A stretch of 64,000 nucleotides of DNA from Pseudoxanthomonas koreensis_A (GCF_041890415.1 NZ_CP169056.1:1-64000); one strand, 5' to 3'. Shown: positions 42,893-53,569, counted from the first letter of the stretch. Program-made: numbers and translations. The notes: a model not told the origin generated them from the sequence alone.

Positions 42893-42942
42893 TCACCAAA
42901 ATGGTGCGTCATGCATGGTGCAAGAGCGCACTTGTTTGGTGC
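42893..42942 (+). promoter_or_regulatory. NtrC-binding sites upstream of glnA
   Basis: Two dyads fit the NtrC form GCAC-N7-GTGC: TCAC-CAAAATG-GTGC (42893-42907) and GCAC-TTGTTTG-GTGC (42928-42942). They lie about 75-110 bases upstream of the sigma-54 promoter, the usual enhancer position. More GGTGC/GCACC half-sites occur to 42957. Confidence 0.8.
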
Positions 42943-43002
42943 GTGCATGGCGCACCAGAATATGCCGCCTTGTAAAACAATGACTTGCGAGGCGCAAATA
43001 GT

Positions 43003-43018
43003 TGGCACGCAGCTTGCT
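43003..43018 (+). promoter_or_regulatory. sigma-54 promoter of glnA
   Basis: TGGCACG-CAGC-TTGCT matches the RpoN consensus TGGCACG-N4-TTGCW exactly, including the GG and GC doublets at -24 and -12. It lies 36 bases before the glnA start codon. Confidence 0.93.
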
Positions 43019-43053
43019 CAAGGTTCGATACCCATCATCCGAGGTTGCAAGCG

Positions 43054-44463
43054 ATGTCCCTGGAAAATGTTGAGAAGCTGATCAAGGACAACCAGGTCGA
43101 GTTCGTCGACCTGCGGTTCGTCGACATGCGCGGCGTGCAGCAGCACGTCACCTTTCCGGTGCGCATCGTCGAGCCGGCGCTGTTCGAGGACGGCAAGATG
43201 TTCGATGGCAGCTCCATCGCCGGCTGGAAGGGCATCGCCGAGTCGGACATGGTCCTGCTGCCCGACGCCGACACCGCGGTGCTGGACCCGTTCACCGCCG
43301 ATCCGACCCTGATCCTGACCTGCGACGTGCTCGACCCGGCCACCATGCAGGGTTACGCGCGCTGCCCGCGCGGCATCGCCAAGCGTGCCGAGGCCTACCT
43401 CAAGTCCTCCGGCATCGCCGACGTGGCCTTCTTCGGCCCGGAGCCGGAGTTCTTCATCTTCGACGCGGTGCGCTTTGCCAACGACATGGGCCACACCTTC
43501 TTCAAGATCGACTCCGAGGAAGGCGCCTGGAACACCGGTACCGAGTACGAAGGCGGCAACACCGGCTACCGTCCCGGGGTGAAGGGCGGCTACTTCCCGG
43601 TCGGCCCGACCGATTCGCTGCACGACCTGCGCGCCGAGATGTGCAAGGCGCTGGAAGAAGCCGGGATCGAGGTCGAGGTGCACCACCACGAGGTCGCCAA
43701 CGCCGGCCAGTGCGAGATCGGCACCAAGTTCAACACCCTGGTGCGCAAGGCCGACGAGCTGCTCACCACCAAGTACATCATCCGCAACGTCGCCCACCGC
43801 AACGGCAAGACCGTGACCTTCATGCCCAAGCCGATCGTGGGCGACAACGGCTCGGGCATGCACGTGCACCAGTCGCTGTCGCGCGACGGCAACAACCTGT
43901 TTGCCGGCGACGGCTACGGCGGCCTGAGCCAGATGGCGCTGTGGTACATCGGCGGCATCTTCAAGCACGCCCGCGCGATCAACGCCTTCGCCAACGCCGG
44001 CACCAACAGCTACAAGCGTCTGGTGCCGGGCTTCGAGGCGCCGGTGATGCTGGCCTACTCGGCGCGCAACCGCTCGGCCTCGTGCCGCATCCCGTGGGTG
44101 TCCAACCCCAAGGCGCGCCGCATCGAGATGCGCTTCCCCGACCCGATCCAGTCCGGCTACCTGACCTTCACCGCGCTGATGATGGCCGGCCTGGACGGCA
44201 TCAAGAACCAGATCGACCCGGGCGCGCCGTCGGACAAGGACCTGTACGACCTGCCGCCGGAGGAGGAGAAGGACATCCCCAAGGTCTGCTCCAGCCTGGA
44301 CCAGGCGCTGGAGGCGCTGGATGCCGACCGCGAGTTCCTCAAGGCCGGTGGCGTGATGAGCGACGACTTCATCGATGGCTACATCGCGCTGAAGATGCAG
44401 GAAGTCACCAAGTTCCGCGCGGCCACGCACCCGCTGGAATACCAGCTGTACTACGCAACCTGA
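43054..44463 (+). CDS. glnA: glutamine synthetase type I
   Basis: GlnA condenses glutamate and ammonium at the cost of ATP. The 469-residue length is that of the dodecameric beta-type enzyme. Motifs include FDGSSIAGWKG, the metal-binding FFGPEPEFFIFD, GDNGSGMHVHQSL and NRSASCRIPW. The adenylylation tyrosine lies in KDLYDLPPEEEKD, so activity is likely controlled by GlnE. Transcription is predicted from a sigma-54 promoter activated by NtrC. Confidence 0.98.
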   Translation: MSLENVEKLIKDNQVEFVDLRFVDMRGVQQHVTFPVRIVEPALFEDGKMFDGSSIAGWKGIAESDMVLLPDADTAVLDPFTADPTLILTCDVLDPATMQGYARCPRGIAKRAEAYLKSSGIADVAFFGPEPEFFIFDAVRFANDMGHTFFKIDSEEGAWNTGTEYEGGNTGYRPGVKGGYFPVGPTDSLHDLRAEMCKALEEAGIEVEVHHHEVANAGQCEIGTKFNTLVRKADELLTTKYIIRNVAHRNGKTVTFMPKPIVGDNGSGMHVHQSLSRDGNNLFAGDGYGGLSQMALWYIGGIFKHARAINAFANAGTNSYKRLVPGFEAPVMLAYSARNRSASCRIPWVSNPKARRIEMRFPDPIQSGYLTFTALMMAGLDGIKNQIDPGAPSDKDLYDLPPEEEKDIPKVCSSLDQALEALDADREFLKAGGVMSDDFIDGYIALKMQEVTKFRAATHPLEYQLYYAT

Positions 44464-44467
44464 CACC

Positions 44468-44498
44468 AGCGCCGCACGGGAAACCGCGCGGCGCTTTT
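44468..44498 (+). terminator. glnA terminator
   Basis: AGCGCCGC (44468-44475) pairs with GCGGCGCT (44488-44495), followed by TTTTA. It begins five bases after the glnA stop. Confidence 0.8.
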
Positions 44499-44619
44499 AC
44501 TTGTGCCCACGCAGGGGCCTGGGCACTGCGGAAGGGACAGGCATGGCAACACCCAAGTAGACGAGATTCCGGGCCTGCACGACCTCCCCCAAGTCGTCGG
44601 GTGCAGCCCTGGATCGGTG

Positions 44620-44678
44620 CCCCGGCCGCGTGGCCGGGGAATGTCGAGCGGCACGCCGGGCGCTGGCCCGGCGTGCCG
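44620..44678 (+). other. two consecutive hairpins in the glnK leader
   Basis: CCCCGGCC-GCGT-GGCCGGGG (44620-44639) and a 13-base stem CGGCACGCCGGGC / GCCCGGCGTGCCG (44649-44678) lie between glnA and glnK. Neither has a T-tract. They may protect or attenuate the glnK-amtB message. No NtrC or sigma-54 site was found in this 268-base gap. Confidence 0.5.
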
Positions 44679-44731
44679 CGGTCACCGAACCCCGGCCGCA
44701 CAGCCGGTCCACCCACCATCGGGATGCGAAC

Positions 44732-45070
44732 ATGAAACTGATCACCGCCATCATCCGGCCGTTCAAGCTTGACGAGGTGCGCGAAGCCCTCGCCCAGGCG
44801 GGCGTGTCGGGCATCACCGTCACCGAGGTCAAGGGCTTCGGCCGCCAGAAGGGACACACCGAGTTGTACCGCGGCGCCGAATACGTGGTCGACTTCCTGC
44901 CCAAGATCAAGCTGGAAACCGTGGTTGCGGACGAGCGCCTGGACGCGGTGCTCGACGCCATCAGGCAATCGGCCGGCACCGGCAAGATCGGCGACGGCAA
45001 GGTTTTCGTCAGTGCCATCGAACACGCCGTGCGCATCCGTACCGGCGAGATCGGCGGCGACGCGCTCTAA
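44732..45070 (+). CDS. glnK: nitrogen regulatory protein P-II
   Basis: A 112-residue PII signal protein. MKLITAIIRPFKLDEVREAL opens it, and the T-loop has the uridylylation tyrosine 51 in GHTELYRGAEY. The C-terminal loop includes GKIGDGKVFV. It senses ATP/ADP and 2-oxoglutarate, regulates NtrB and adenylyltransferase, and blocks AmtB. The immediate amtB neighbour supports the glnK name over glnB. Confidence 0.95.
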   Translation: MKLITAIIRPFKLDEVREALAQAGVSGITVTEVKGFGRQKGHTELYRGAEYVVDFLPKIKLETVVADERLDAVLDAIRQSAGTGKIGDGKVFVSAIEHAVRIRTGEIGGDAL

Positions 45071-45089
45071 CCCCCACCGGAGCACTCCC

Positions 45090-46541
45090 ATGAAGATGTC
45101 ATGTATCGCCGGGCTCAGGGCCCGGTGCCAGACCCTCTGTGTCCTTTTTCTGCTCGCCATGGCGGTAATCGCCACTGCGGCGCTGCCCGCGATGGCGCAG
45201 GAACCGCCTGCGGACGCGGCCGCCGTGGCCCTGCCGGCCCCGGCTGCGGCCCCGACCGGGGCATGGGCCGACGAAGCCCCCGACGCGGCCGCTGCGGCTG
45301 AGGTCGCCGATGAGGACGCGGCCCCGGACTTCGACAGCGGCAATGTCGCCTGGATGCTCACCTCCACCTTGCTGGTGCTGCTGATGGTGGTGCCCGGCCT
45401 GGCCCTGTTCTACGGCGGCATGGTCCGCTCCAAGAACGTGCTGTCGGTGCTGATGCAGGTGCTGGTGGTGTACTCGATGGTGGTGCTGGTATGGGTGGGC
45501 TACGGCTACAGCGCCGCGTTCACCGAGGGCAACGCATTCTTCGGTTCGTTCACCGAGAAGGCGTTCCTGCGCGGGATCACCGCCGACACCGATGCCGGCG
45601 GCCTGCCGGAGTTCCTGTTCGTGGTGTTCCAGTCCACCTTCGCCGGCATCACCACCGCGCTGATCGTCGGCTCCTTCGCCGAGCGCATCAAGTTCAAGGC
45701 GGTGCTGCTGTTCTCCCTGCTATGGGTGACCTTCGGCTACCTGCCGATGGTGCACATGGTGTGGAGCGGCGAGGCCGGCTTCCTGGCGCACAAGGGCGTG
45801 ATCGACTTCGCCGGCGGCACCGTGGTGCACATCAACGCCGGCGTGGCCGGCCTGGTCGGCGCCTGGTTCCTGGGCAAGCGCGTGGGCTACGGCAAGGAAG
45901 CGCTCAAGCCGCACAGCGTGCCGTTCACCTTCATCGGCGCCGCCCTGCTGTGGGTGGGCTGGTTCGGCTTCAACGCCGGCTCGGCACTGGCCGCCGATGC
46001 GGCCGCCTCGCTGGCCATGATCAACACCATGGTCGCCACCTCGGCCGGCGTGATCGGCTGGATCCTGGTGGAGTGCATCGCCAAGGGCAAGCCGTCCGCG
46101 CTGGGCGCGGCATCCGGTGCGATCGCCGGCCTGGTCGGCATCACCCCGGCGGCCGGCAGCGTCGGCCCGATGGGCGCGATCGTGATCGGCCTGGCGGCCG
46201 GTGCCGTCTGCGTGTGGGCGGTCAACGGCCTCAAGCGCCTGCTCGGCGCCGACGACAGCCTGGACGTGTTCGGCGTGCACGGCGTCGGCGGCATCGTCGG
46301 CGCGATCCTCACCGGCGTGTTCAGCGATGCCTCGCTGGGCGGCACCGGCATCGACGGCTCGATCGGTGCCCAGGTGTGGGCGCAGACCTTCAGCGTCCTG
46401 GTCACCATCGCCTGGTGCGCCGTGGTGACCTCGGTGGCGATCCTGGTCACCCGCCTGGTGGTCGGCCTGCGCGTGAGCGAGGAAGCCGAGCGCGAGGGCC
46501 TGGACATCAGCTCGCACGGCGAGCGGGCCTACGAAGTGTGA
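45090..46541 (+). CDS. amtB: ammonium transporter
   Basis: A 483-residue inner-membrane channel. A cleavable signal peptide (ALPAMAQ) is followed by an Ala/Pro-rich acidic linker of about 45 residues, then 11 helices. Amt hallmarks include ALFYGGMVRSKNVLSVLMQ, the FAGGTVVHINAGVAGL segment with a pore His, and DVFGVHGVGGIVGAILTG with the second. The C-terminal tail, where GlnK binds, ends GERAYEV. It follows glnK by 19 bases. Confidence 0.96.
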   Translation: MKMSCIAGLRARCQTLCVLFLLAMAVIATAALPAMAQEPPADAAAVALPAPAAAPTGAWADEAPDAAAAAEVADEDAAPDFDSGNVAWMLTSTLLVLLMVVPGLALFYGGMVRSKNVLSVLMQVLVVYSMVVLVWVGYGYSAAFTEGNAFFGSFTEKAFLRGITADTDAGGLPEFLFVVFQSTFAGITTALIVGSFAERIKFKAVLLFSLLWVTFGYLPMVHMVWSGEAGFLAHKGVIDFAGGTVVHINAGVAGLVGAWFLGKRVGYGKEALKPHSVPFTFIGAALLWVGWFGFNAGSALAADAAASLAMINTMVATSAGVIGWILVECIAKGKPSALGAASGAIAGLVGITPAAGSVGPMGAIVIGLAAGAVCVWAVNGLKRLLGADDSLDVFGVHGVGGIVGAILTGVFSDASLGGTGIDGSIGAQVWAQTFSVLVTIAWCAVVTSVAILVTRLVVGLRVSEEAEREGLDISSHGERAYEV

Positions 46542-46547
46542 TCCATC

Positions 46548-46575
46548 CCGGCCGCGGCCCTGGTGCCGCGGCCGG
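46548..46575 (+). terminator. hairpin between amtB and ntrB
   Basis: CCGGCCGCGGC (46548-46558) and GCCGCGGCCGG (46565-46575), an 11-base perfect stem with a six-base loop and no T-tract, starting six bases after the amtB stop. Likely a partial terminator, so ntrBC would also depend on its own promoter. Confidence 0.5.
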
Positions 46576-46681
46576 ACCGGAGCGGTGTGCTGCACTGCTC
46601 CCCCGCGTCATTCCGCGGAGGCGTCCCATGCTCCTGGCCATTGTCCCGACCGCGTGCCCGGGATCGCGCCCGGGCCGCCCA

Positions 46682-46698
46682 TGCACTAGATTGGTGCA
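46682..46698 (+). promoter_or_regulatory. NtrC site directly before ntrB
   Basis: TGCAC-TAGATTG-GTGCA is a perfect GCAC-N7-GTGC dyad ending four bases before the ntrB ATG. In E. coli, NtrC bound at an equivalent place represses the glnL promoter. Autoregulation of ntrBC is predicted. Confidence 0.8.
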
Positions 46699-46701
46699 AT
46701 C

Positions 46702-47747
46702 ATGACGCCTGCCACTCCCGCCCCCATCCTGGACCAGCTTGCGACCCCGGTTGCCTGGGTCGACCCGCAGGCGCGCATTGCCGGGGCAAACCCGGCCTTC
46801 CCGCGCTGGTTGGGGGTCGGTGCCCGCCGTGTGCTGGGCCAGCCCCTGGCCGCCCTGGAGCAGGATGGCGACGCCCTGGCCCGGTTCCTGGCCCAGGACG
46901 AGCGCGAGGTCCTGCGCCTGCACCGCATTGCCCTTGGCCTGCCCGGCGAGATGCCCCGGCATGCCGATGGCTGGTTGACGCGGACCGCCGAGGGCTGGCG
47001 GCTGGAAGTGCACCCGAGCGACGGGTTTTCCGCGCTCGACCCGGCCCAGGCCCTGCCCGGCGCGTTGTCGGCCGCGCTCAAGGGCCTGGCCCACGAGCTG
47101 CGCAACCCGCTGGCCGGCCTCAAGGGTGCCGCGCAACTGCTTGCCCGGCGCACCGGCCATCGTCCCGAGGACAGCAGCGAACGCGAGCTGGTGGACCTGA
47201 TCGGTGCCGAGATCGACCGCCTCGACCACCTGGTCGATCGCCTGCTCTCGCCGGCGCCGCAGCGCCCGCACGCGGCGCTCAACATCCATGCCGTGCTCGA
47301 GCGGGTGCTGCGCCTGGCCGAGGCCGAGGGCGGTGGCCAGGTCCGGATGCAGCGCGATTACGACCCCAGCATCCCCGAATTCCACGGCGATGCCGACCGC
47401 CTGGTGCAGGCGGTGTGGAACCTGGTGCGCAACGCGCAACAGGCCGGCGCGGCCTGCATCGTCCTGCGCACCCGGGTGGAGAGCGGCCTGCACATCCGCG
47501 AGCACCTGCATGCGCGCGCGCTGCGGGTGGAAATCGCCGACGACGGCCGTGGCGTGCCCGAAGCCCTGGCCGAGCACCTGTTCCTGCCGCTGGTCAGCGG
47601 TCGCGCCGAAGGCACCGGCCTGGGCCTGGCCCTGGCCCACCAGGTGGCGCGCGAGCATCGTGGCTCGCTGACCTTCCGCTCGCGCCCCGGGCATACCGTG
47701 TTCACCCTGCTGCTGCCGCAGGCCGACCCCGAAGGAGGCGCCAGCCC

Positions 47748-47751
<4 letters not shown>
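46702..47751 (+). CDS. ntrB: nitrogen regulation sensor histidine kinase NtrB
   Basis: A 349-residue cytoplasmic kinase/phosphatase. An N-terminal PAS-like domain (LATPVAWVDPQARIAGANPA) is followed by the H-box with His131 in GLAHELRNPLAGLKGA. The ATPase motifs are the N box NLVRNAQQAG, the G1 region EIADDGRGVPE and the G2 region GTGLGLALAHQV. It phosphorylates NtrC when nitrogen is short and dephosphorylates it when PII is unmodified. The ntrC start overlaps its stop (ATGA). Confidence 0.95.
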
Positions 47752-49190
<1,439 letters not shown>

Positions 49191-49307
49191 CCGCGCGCGT
49201 GGGGCCACCGGCGCGCGCCGGGCAGGCAGGTGATCGCGGCTGGTTTCATCCACCGTGAATGCAGCCTGGCTTAACGTATGCGTGACATCCGACCCGGGAG
49301 CCCGGTC

Positions 49308-49862
49308 ATGCGTACCTTGTTGTGCACCGTTGCCGTTCTGTCCATGGCTGCCTGCAGCAGCGCGCCGCCACCGGCCGCACCGGCCCCGCCGGCGCCGGTG
49401 AGCACCGCCCAGCAGGCAGTGGCCGTACTTGCTTCCGCCTCCGGCAGCCGGGTCAGCGGCAAGCTCACCCTGGTGCCGATGAGCGACGGGGTGCACATCC
49501 TGGGCGAGGTCGGCGGATTGCAGCCCGACGGCCACTTCGGCTTCCACGTGCACGAGAAGGGTGATTGCAGCGCGGTGGACGCCAGCAGCGCCGGCGGCCA
49601 CTTCAACCCGCAGGGCACCCCGCACGGCCGCGCCAGCGGGTCCAGCCACCACGCCGGCGACATGGACAACCTGGTCTCCAACGGGTCGGGCGTGGCCCTG
49701 GTCAACGTGCACCTGCGTGGCGTCACCCTGGGCGGCGGCGCGTTCAACGACATCGCCAACCGCGCGGTGATCGTGCATGCCGATCCGGACGACTATCTCA
49801 GCCAGCCGGCGGGCAATGCCGGCGCGCGGGTGGCCTGCGGCCTGATCCGGGTTACCCGCTAA
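49308..49862 (+). CDS. sodC: Cu/Zn superoxide dismutase, lipoprotein
   Basis: A 184-residue enzyme anchored by a lipobox (LSMAAC, Cys16) with a Pro/Ala-rich linker. Copper and zinc ligands are seen in GFHVHEKGDCS, GGHFNP and SSHHAGDMDNL, with the C-terminal HADPDDY and ACGLI containing the disulfide cysteine. It protects the periplasm or surface from superoxide. The ATG at 49308 follows GGGAG, and a possible ATG 30 bases upstream would place charged residues before the signal. Confidence 0.95.
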   Translation: MRTLLCTVAVLSMAACSSAPPPAAPAPPAPVSTAQQAVAVLASASGSRVSGKLTLVPMSDGVHILGEVGGLQPDGHFGFHVHEKGDCSAVDASSAGGHFNPQGTPHGRASGSSHHAGDMDNLVSNGSGVALVNVHLRGVTLGGGAFNDIANRAVIVHADPDDYLSQPAGNAGARVACGLIRVTR

Positions 49863-49877
49863 GGTTCCTGCGCAATC

Positions 49878-49905
49878 CGCCCGCGCGCCGGTGCGCGCGC
49901 GGGCG
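49878..49905 (+). terminator. GC hairpin after sodC
   Basis: CGCCCGCGCGC (49878-49888) with GCGCGCGGGCG (49895-49905), an 11-base stem and six-base loop, 15 bases after the stop. No T-run. Confidence 0.4.
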
Positions 49906-49980
49906 TCGCCCCGTCGCCTCCTCTGGCGCGGCGCATCCGGCGTCCACGCCAGGATGTGTCGCCACCACGCAACGCGCCGG

Positions 49981-50901
49981 TCAGCCCGCCTGTGCGAGCA
50001 GCGTGCGTGGATCCTGCTGGCCGTCGCAGTGCACGTACAGCACCGGCAGGCCGTGTGCCTCGAGCACTGCGGCCAACTGCCGCTGGCGCGCCAGGAAATG
50101 CTCGTACAGGCGTTGCAGGCGGTCGCACTGCCCGCTTTCGGCACTGCCGCCGTGATAGTGCGCGCACCAGCCGCCAGGATCGAACAGCGCCATGCGCACC
50201 TGGCCGGCTTCCAGCCGCAGCAGCGGCTCGGGCCCGGCGTCGAGCCACTCCACCGCCTGCGGCGCCAGCAATGCGGCCTCGACCACGCCCCACAGCGCAC
50301 CCAGGCCCTGGTTGTCGTACTGCATGGCCATCATTGCCGCCAGGTCGTGCGCGCTGAGATAGCGGGCGTGCTCGATCCGCGCATCGAAGTTGTCCTGGGC
50401 CAGCAACGCGGTGTCCGCGCGGGCCATGCCCATTGCCAGCAAGGTGTCCTCCAGCGCCTCGGCCACCGGGGCCAGCGCGTCGGCCGGGCCGGCCAGCACG
50501 AACGGCAACACGCGCAGCCCGCCACCGGCCAGGGCGGCTTCGGACTGCAACGGTGGTGGTACCGCGCCGGCGGCATCGGCGCCGAAGGCCAGCACGCGCG
50601 GTGCCTGGCCCCGGCCCGGTGCGCGCACGCGCAGTTCTTCCAGGCGGCGATGCAGCGGCCAGCCCGGGCGCAGGGCTTCGGCCGGATCGAAGTGCGCCGC
50701 CGCCAACGCCAGCTCGAGCCCGGCCACGCCATCGACCATCGCGGCCAGGTCGCGACCGACGTGGACCGCCAGTTCGCCTGCCTGGGCCGGCGGCAATGCG
50801 GCGCGTGCCGGTGCCTGGCCGCCGGCCAGTTCCAGCGCGAACACGCCGTGGAAGTTGGCTTCAGCCACGGGCACGGCCTCGTGGCCGGCGGGGGTGTCCA
50901 T
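49981..50901 (-). CDS. conserved hypothetical protein
   Basis: A 306-residue, cytoplasmic-looking protein without signal or membrane segments. It is Ala/Leu-rich. Recognisable stretches are ANFHGVFALELAGG, MAMQYDNQGLGALWGVVEAA, FDPGGWCAHYHGGSAESGQC and LPVLYVHCDGQQDPRTLL. I cannot assign a family. Codon use is like that of its neighbours. It is divergent from the thiolase gene. Confidence 0.7.
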   Translation of the reverse strand: MDTPAGHEAVPVAEANFHGVFALELAGGQAPARAALPPAQAGELAVHVGRDLAAMVDGVAGLELALAAAHFDPAEALRPGWPLHRRLEELRVRAPGRGQAPRVLAFGADAAGAVPPPLQSEAALAGGGLRVLPFVLAGPADALAPVAEALEDTLLAMGMARADTALLAQDNFDARIEHARYLSAHDLAAMMAMQYDNQGLGALWGVVEAALLAPQAVEWLDAGPEPLLRLEAGQVRMALFDPGGWCAHYHGGSAESGQCDRLQRLYEHFLARQRQLAAVLEAHGLPVLYVHCDGQQDPRTLLAQAG

Positions 50902-51021
50902 TCATGTCGGGGTCGCCTTCGTCATTGGCCGTCTCACGGCGCGGGGCTACACTGCAGTCATTATGCATTCGGCCGCGTATGCAGGCCGTTCCCACGAATG
51001 GAATCCGCCCGAGGTCGCCCC

Positions 51022-52299
51022 ATGCCAGCCGCACGTCCCGTCGCCATCCTGGGTGGCGTCCGCATTCCGTTCTGCCGGCAGAACACGGCTTACGCGGACG
51101 TGGGCAACCTGGGCATGTCGGTGCGCACGCTGGGCGCCCTGGTCGAGCGCTTCGGCCTGCACGGGCAGGTCCTGGGCGAGGTGGCGATGGGCGCGGTGAT
51201 CAAGCACCCCGCCGACTGGAACCTGGGCCGCGAGGCCGCCCTGTCCTCGGGACTGTCGCCGCTCACGCCAGGCATCACCCTGCAGCGTGCCTGCGGCACC
51301 AGCCTGGATTCGATCATCACCGTGGCCAACAAGATCGCCGTGGGTCAGATCGAATCCGGGATCGGCGGCGGCTCGGACAGCACCTCGCACGTGCCCATCG
51401 TGTATGGCAAGGCGCTGCGCGCGCGCCTGCTGGCCGCCAACCGGGCCAGGACGACGCGCGAGAAGATCGCCGCGTTCAAGGGATTCCGGCTGTCGGAACT
51501 GAAGCCGGCGTTTCCCGGCGTGGCCGAGCCGCGCACCGGCAAGAGCATGGGCCAGCATTGCGAAGACATGGCCAAGGAATGGAACATCGCACGTGACTCG
51601 CAGGACGCCTGGGCCGTGGCGTCGCACCACAAGCTGGCCGCGGCCTACGAGCGCGGTTTCTTCGACGGCCTGATCGTGCCGTTCCGCGGGGTCGAGCGCG
51701 ACAACGTGCTGCGTGCCGATACCTCGCTGGAAAAGCTGGCCGCGCTCAAGCCGGCGTTCGACCGCGGCTCGGGCCGCGGCACCCTGACCGCCGGCAACTC
51801 CACTCCGCTCACCGATGGTGCCGCGGCAGTGCTGCTGGCCTCGGAAGAGTGGGCACGTGCCCACGGCCATGAGCCGCTGGCCTGGCTGCGCGACGCCCAG
51901 GTGGCGGCAGTGGATTTCGTGCATGGCGAGGGCCTGCTGATGGCGCCCACCGTGGCCGTGCCGCAGATGCTGGCGCGGCAGGGCCTGAGCCTGCAGGATT
52001 TCGACATCTACGAGATCCACGAGGCCTTCGCCGCGCAGGTGCTGTGCACCCTGCGTGCATGGGAGAGCGAGGACTACTGCCGCAACCGGCTGGGGCTGGA
52101 CGCGCCGCTGGGACGGATCGACCCGGACAGGATCAACCTCGTCGGCTCCTCGCTGGCTACCGGCCATCCCTTTGCCGCCACCGGGGCGCGGATCGTCGCT
52201 ACCGCGGCCCGGCAACTGGCCGAACGCGGCGGTGGCCGCGCGCTGGTCTCCATCTGCACCGCCGGCGGGATGGGCGTGGTGGCGATCATCGAGCGGTAA
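51022..52299 (+). CDS. acetyl-CoA acetyltransferase (thiolase, FadI-like)
   Basis: A 425-residue thiolase. The nucleophilic Cys91 is in LQRACGTSLDS, the catalytic His regions are EIHEAFAAQ and GHPFAATGAR, and the second Cys is in CTAGGMG. Length and motifs resemble FadI of anaerobic/alternative beta-oxidation or fatty-acid degradation thiolases. No FadJ-type partner is adjacent, so it could also be a stand-alone acetyl-CoA acetyltransferase. Confidence 0.93.
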   Translation: MPAARPVAILGGVRIPFCRQNTAYADVGNLGMSVRTLGALVERFGLHGQVLGEVAMGAVIKHPADWNLGREAALSSGLSPLTPGITLQRACGTSLDSIITVANKIAVGQIESGIGGGSDSTSHVPIVYGKALRARLLAANRARTTREKIAAFKGFRLSELKPAFPGVAEPRTGKSMGQHCEDMAKEWNIARDSQDAWAVASHHKLAAAYERGFFDGLIVPFRGVERDNVLRADTSLEKLAALKPAFDRGSGRGTLTAGNSTPLTDGAAAVLLASEEWARAHGHEPLAWLRDAQVAAVDFVHGEGLLMAPTVAVPQMLARQGLSLQDFDIYEIHEAFAAQVLCTLRAWESEDYCRNRLGLDAPLGRIDPDRINLVGSSLATGHPFAATGARIVATAARQLAERGGGRALVSICTAGGMGVVAIIER

Positions 52300-52306
52300 G
52301 CGCCGC

Positions 52307-53569
52307 TCAGCTGCGCAGCCGCGGCATCCCGTATTCGTCGCGCTCCTCGACCACGGCCAGGTCGTAGATGCGCTCGCGCAGGTCGCGGCCCGGCAACTCC
52401 TGGGCCGGCTCGCCGCGTGCCACGCGCAGGGCATTGGCGTAGGCGCGTGCGGCCATGGCGTCGTCGCCGGCGGCGGCCAGGCCCTGGCCCAGTTCCTCCC
52501 ACGCATCGGCGCCACCACCCTGGGCAATGGCACGGTGCAGGAAATCCTGCGCCTGCGGCCACTGCCCCTGCTGCCGTGCCAGCCGTGCCAGCGCCAGCAG
52601 CAGTGCCGGGCTGGCGGGGTGCGCCTGCAGCCAGCGCTGCACGCTGGCCCGGCGTGAATCGACATGGCCGATCGGCAGGCGGCCGTACAGGTCCACCAGC
52701 GATTCGTCCCAGTGCGTATCCAAGGCGTGGTCGAGGTGGCGCAAGGCGGCGTCATGCCAGCGCAGGGCTGCGGCGCGGGTGGCGTAGGCGGCGACCACCG
52801 GCGCTTCGGCGCGCAGCGGCTTGGGCAACGCTTCCCAGCGTTCGGCCAGCAGGTTGGCGTCGGCCGATTCGTGCAATGCACGGGTGGCCAGTTCGATCTC
52901 CAGCCCGGCCAGTTCGGCCGCCGGCAGCGCGGCGTGCTGGCGCAAGGCACCGAGCAGGCCATAGGCTTCGCCGGAGCGGCCCATGTCCATCAGCGCACGG
53001 GTGCGCAGCAGCAAGCCGCGCGGCGGCAAGGGTTGCGCGGCGGCGACATCCAGTGCGTTGACCGCATCGACCGGCAGCTTGCGTTCGAGCAGGCGTTCGG
53101 CCTGCAGCACTGCGTGCAGCGTCGGGTCGCTGCGTTCCAGCGCGGCCAGCCAGCTGCGCGCTGCATCTTCGTCGCCACGTCCGTCTGCGGCGCGTACCGA
53201 CGCGGCCAGGGCCACCGATGCGGCCTGGCGTTCCTGTGCAGCGGCGGCCAGCAAGCGCTCGCTGCGGGCCCATTGGCCGCTCTGCAGGGCACGCAGCCCG
53301 TCCAGCAGGCGGGCACGCGACTGGCGGGTGCGGTAGCGGCCCCAGGTGCGGAACGGCAGCCGCAGCACTTGCCACAGCAGCGCCAGCAGCAGCGCGGCCA
53401 GCACCAGCAGCAGTGCGGCGGCCGGCAGCGACGCGCTGTAATCATGGGCGCCGGCGCGCACGATCACCCGGCCCAGGGTGGCCGGGTCCTGCTGCCCCAG
53501 CCAGTGCGCGCCGACCACGCCGGCCACCACCGCCAGCAGCGCGATCACCAGCGAACGGTAGGGCTTCAT
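52307..53569 (-). CDS. hemY: HemY-type inner-membrane protein
   Basis: A 420-residue protein of the proteobacterial HemY (YifE-operon) kind, unrelated to protoporphyrinogen oxidase. Two N-terminal helices (VIALLAVVAGVVGAHWLG, AAALLLVLAALLLALLWQVL) precede a long TPR-like region (residues 90-390). It usually sits in hemCDXY. Its ATG overlaps the hemX stop (ATGA). Confidence 0.9.
   Translation of the reverse strand: MKPYRSLVIALLAVVAGVVGAHWLGQQDPATLGRVIVRAGAHDYSASLPAAALLLVLAALLLALLWQVLRLPFRTWGRYRTRQSRARLLDGLRALQSGQWARSERLLAAAAQERQAASVALAASVRAADGRGDEDAARSWLAALERSDPTLHAVLQAERLLERKLPVDAVNALDVAAAQPLPPRGLLLRTRALMDMGRSGEAYGLLGALRQHAALPAAELAGLEIELATRALHESADANLLAERWEALPKPLRAEAPVVAAYATRAAALRWHDAALRHLDHALDTHWDESLVDLYGRLPIGHVDSRRASVQRWLQAHPASPALLLALARLARQQGQWPQAQDFLHRAIAQGGGADAWEELGQGLAAAGDDAMAARAYANALRVARGEPAQELPGRDLRERIYDLAVVEERDEYGMPRLRS

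Noticed and set aside
44464..44731. Possible tRNA or small RNA gene in the glnA-glnK gap
   Set aside because: No tRNA arms or T-loop motif found, only a terminator and two simple hairpins.
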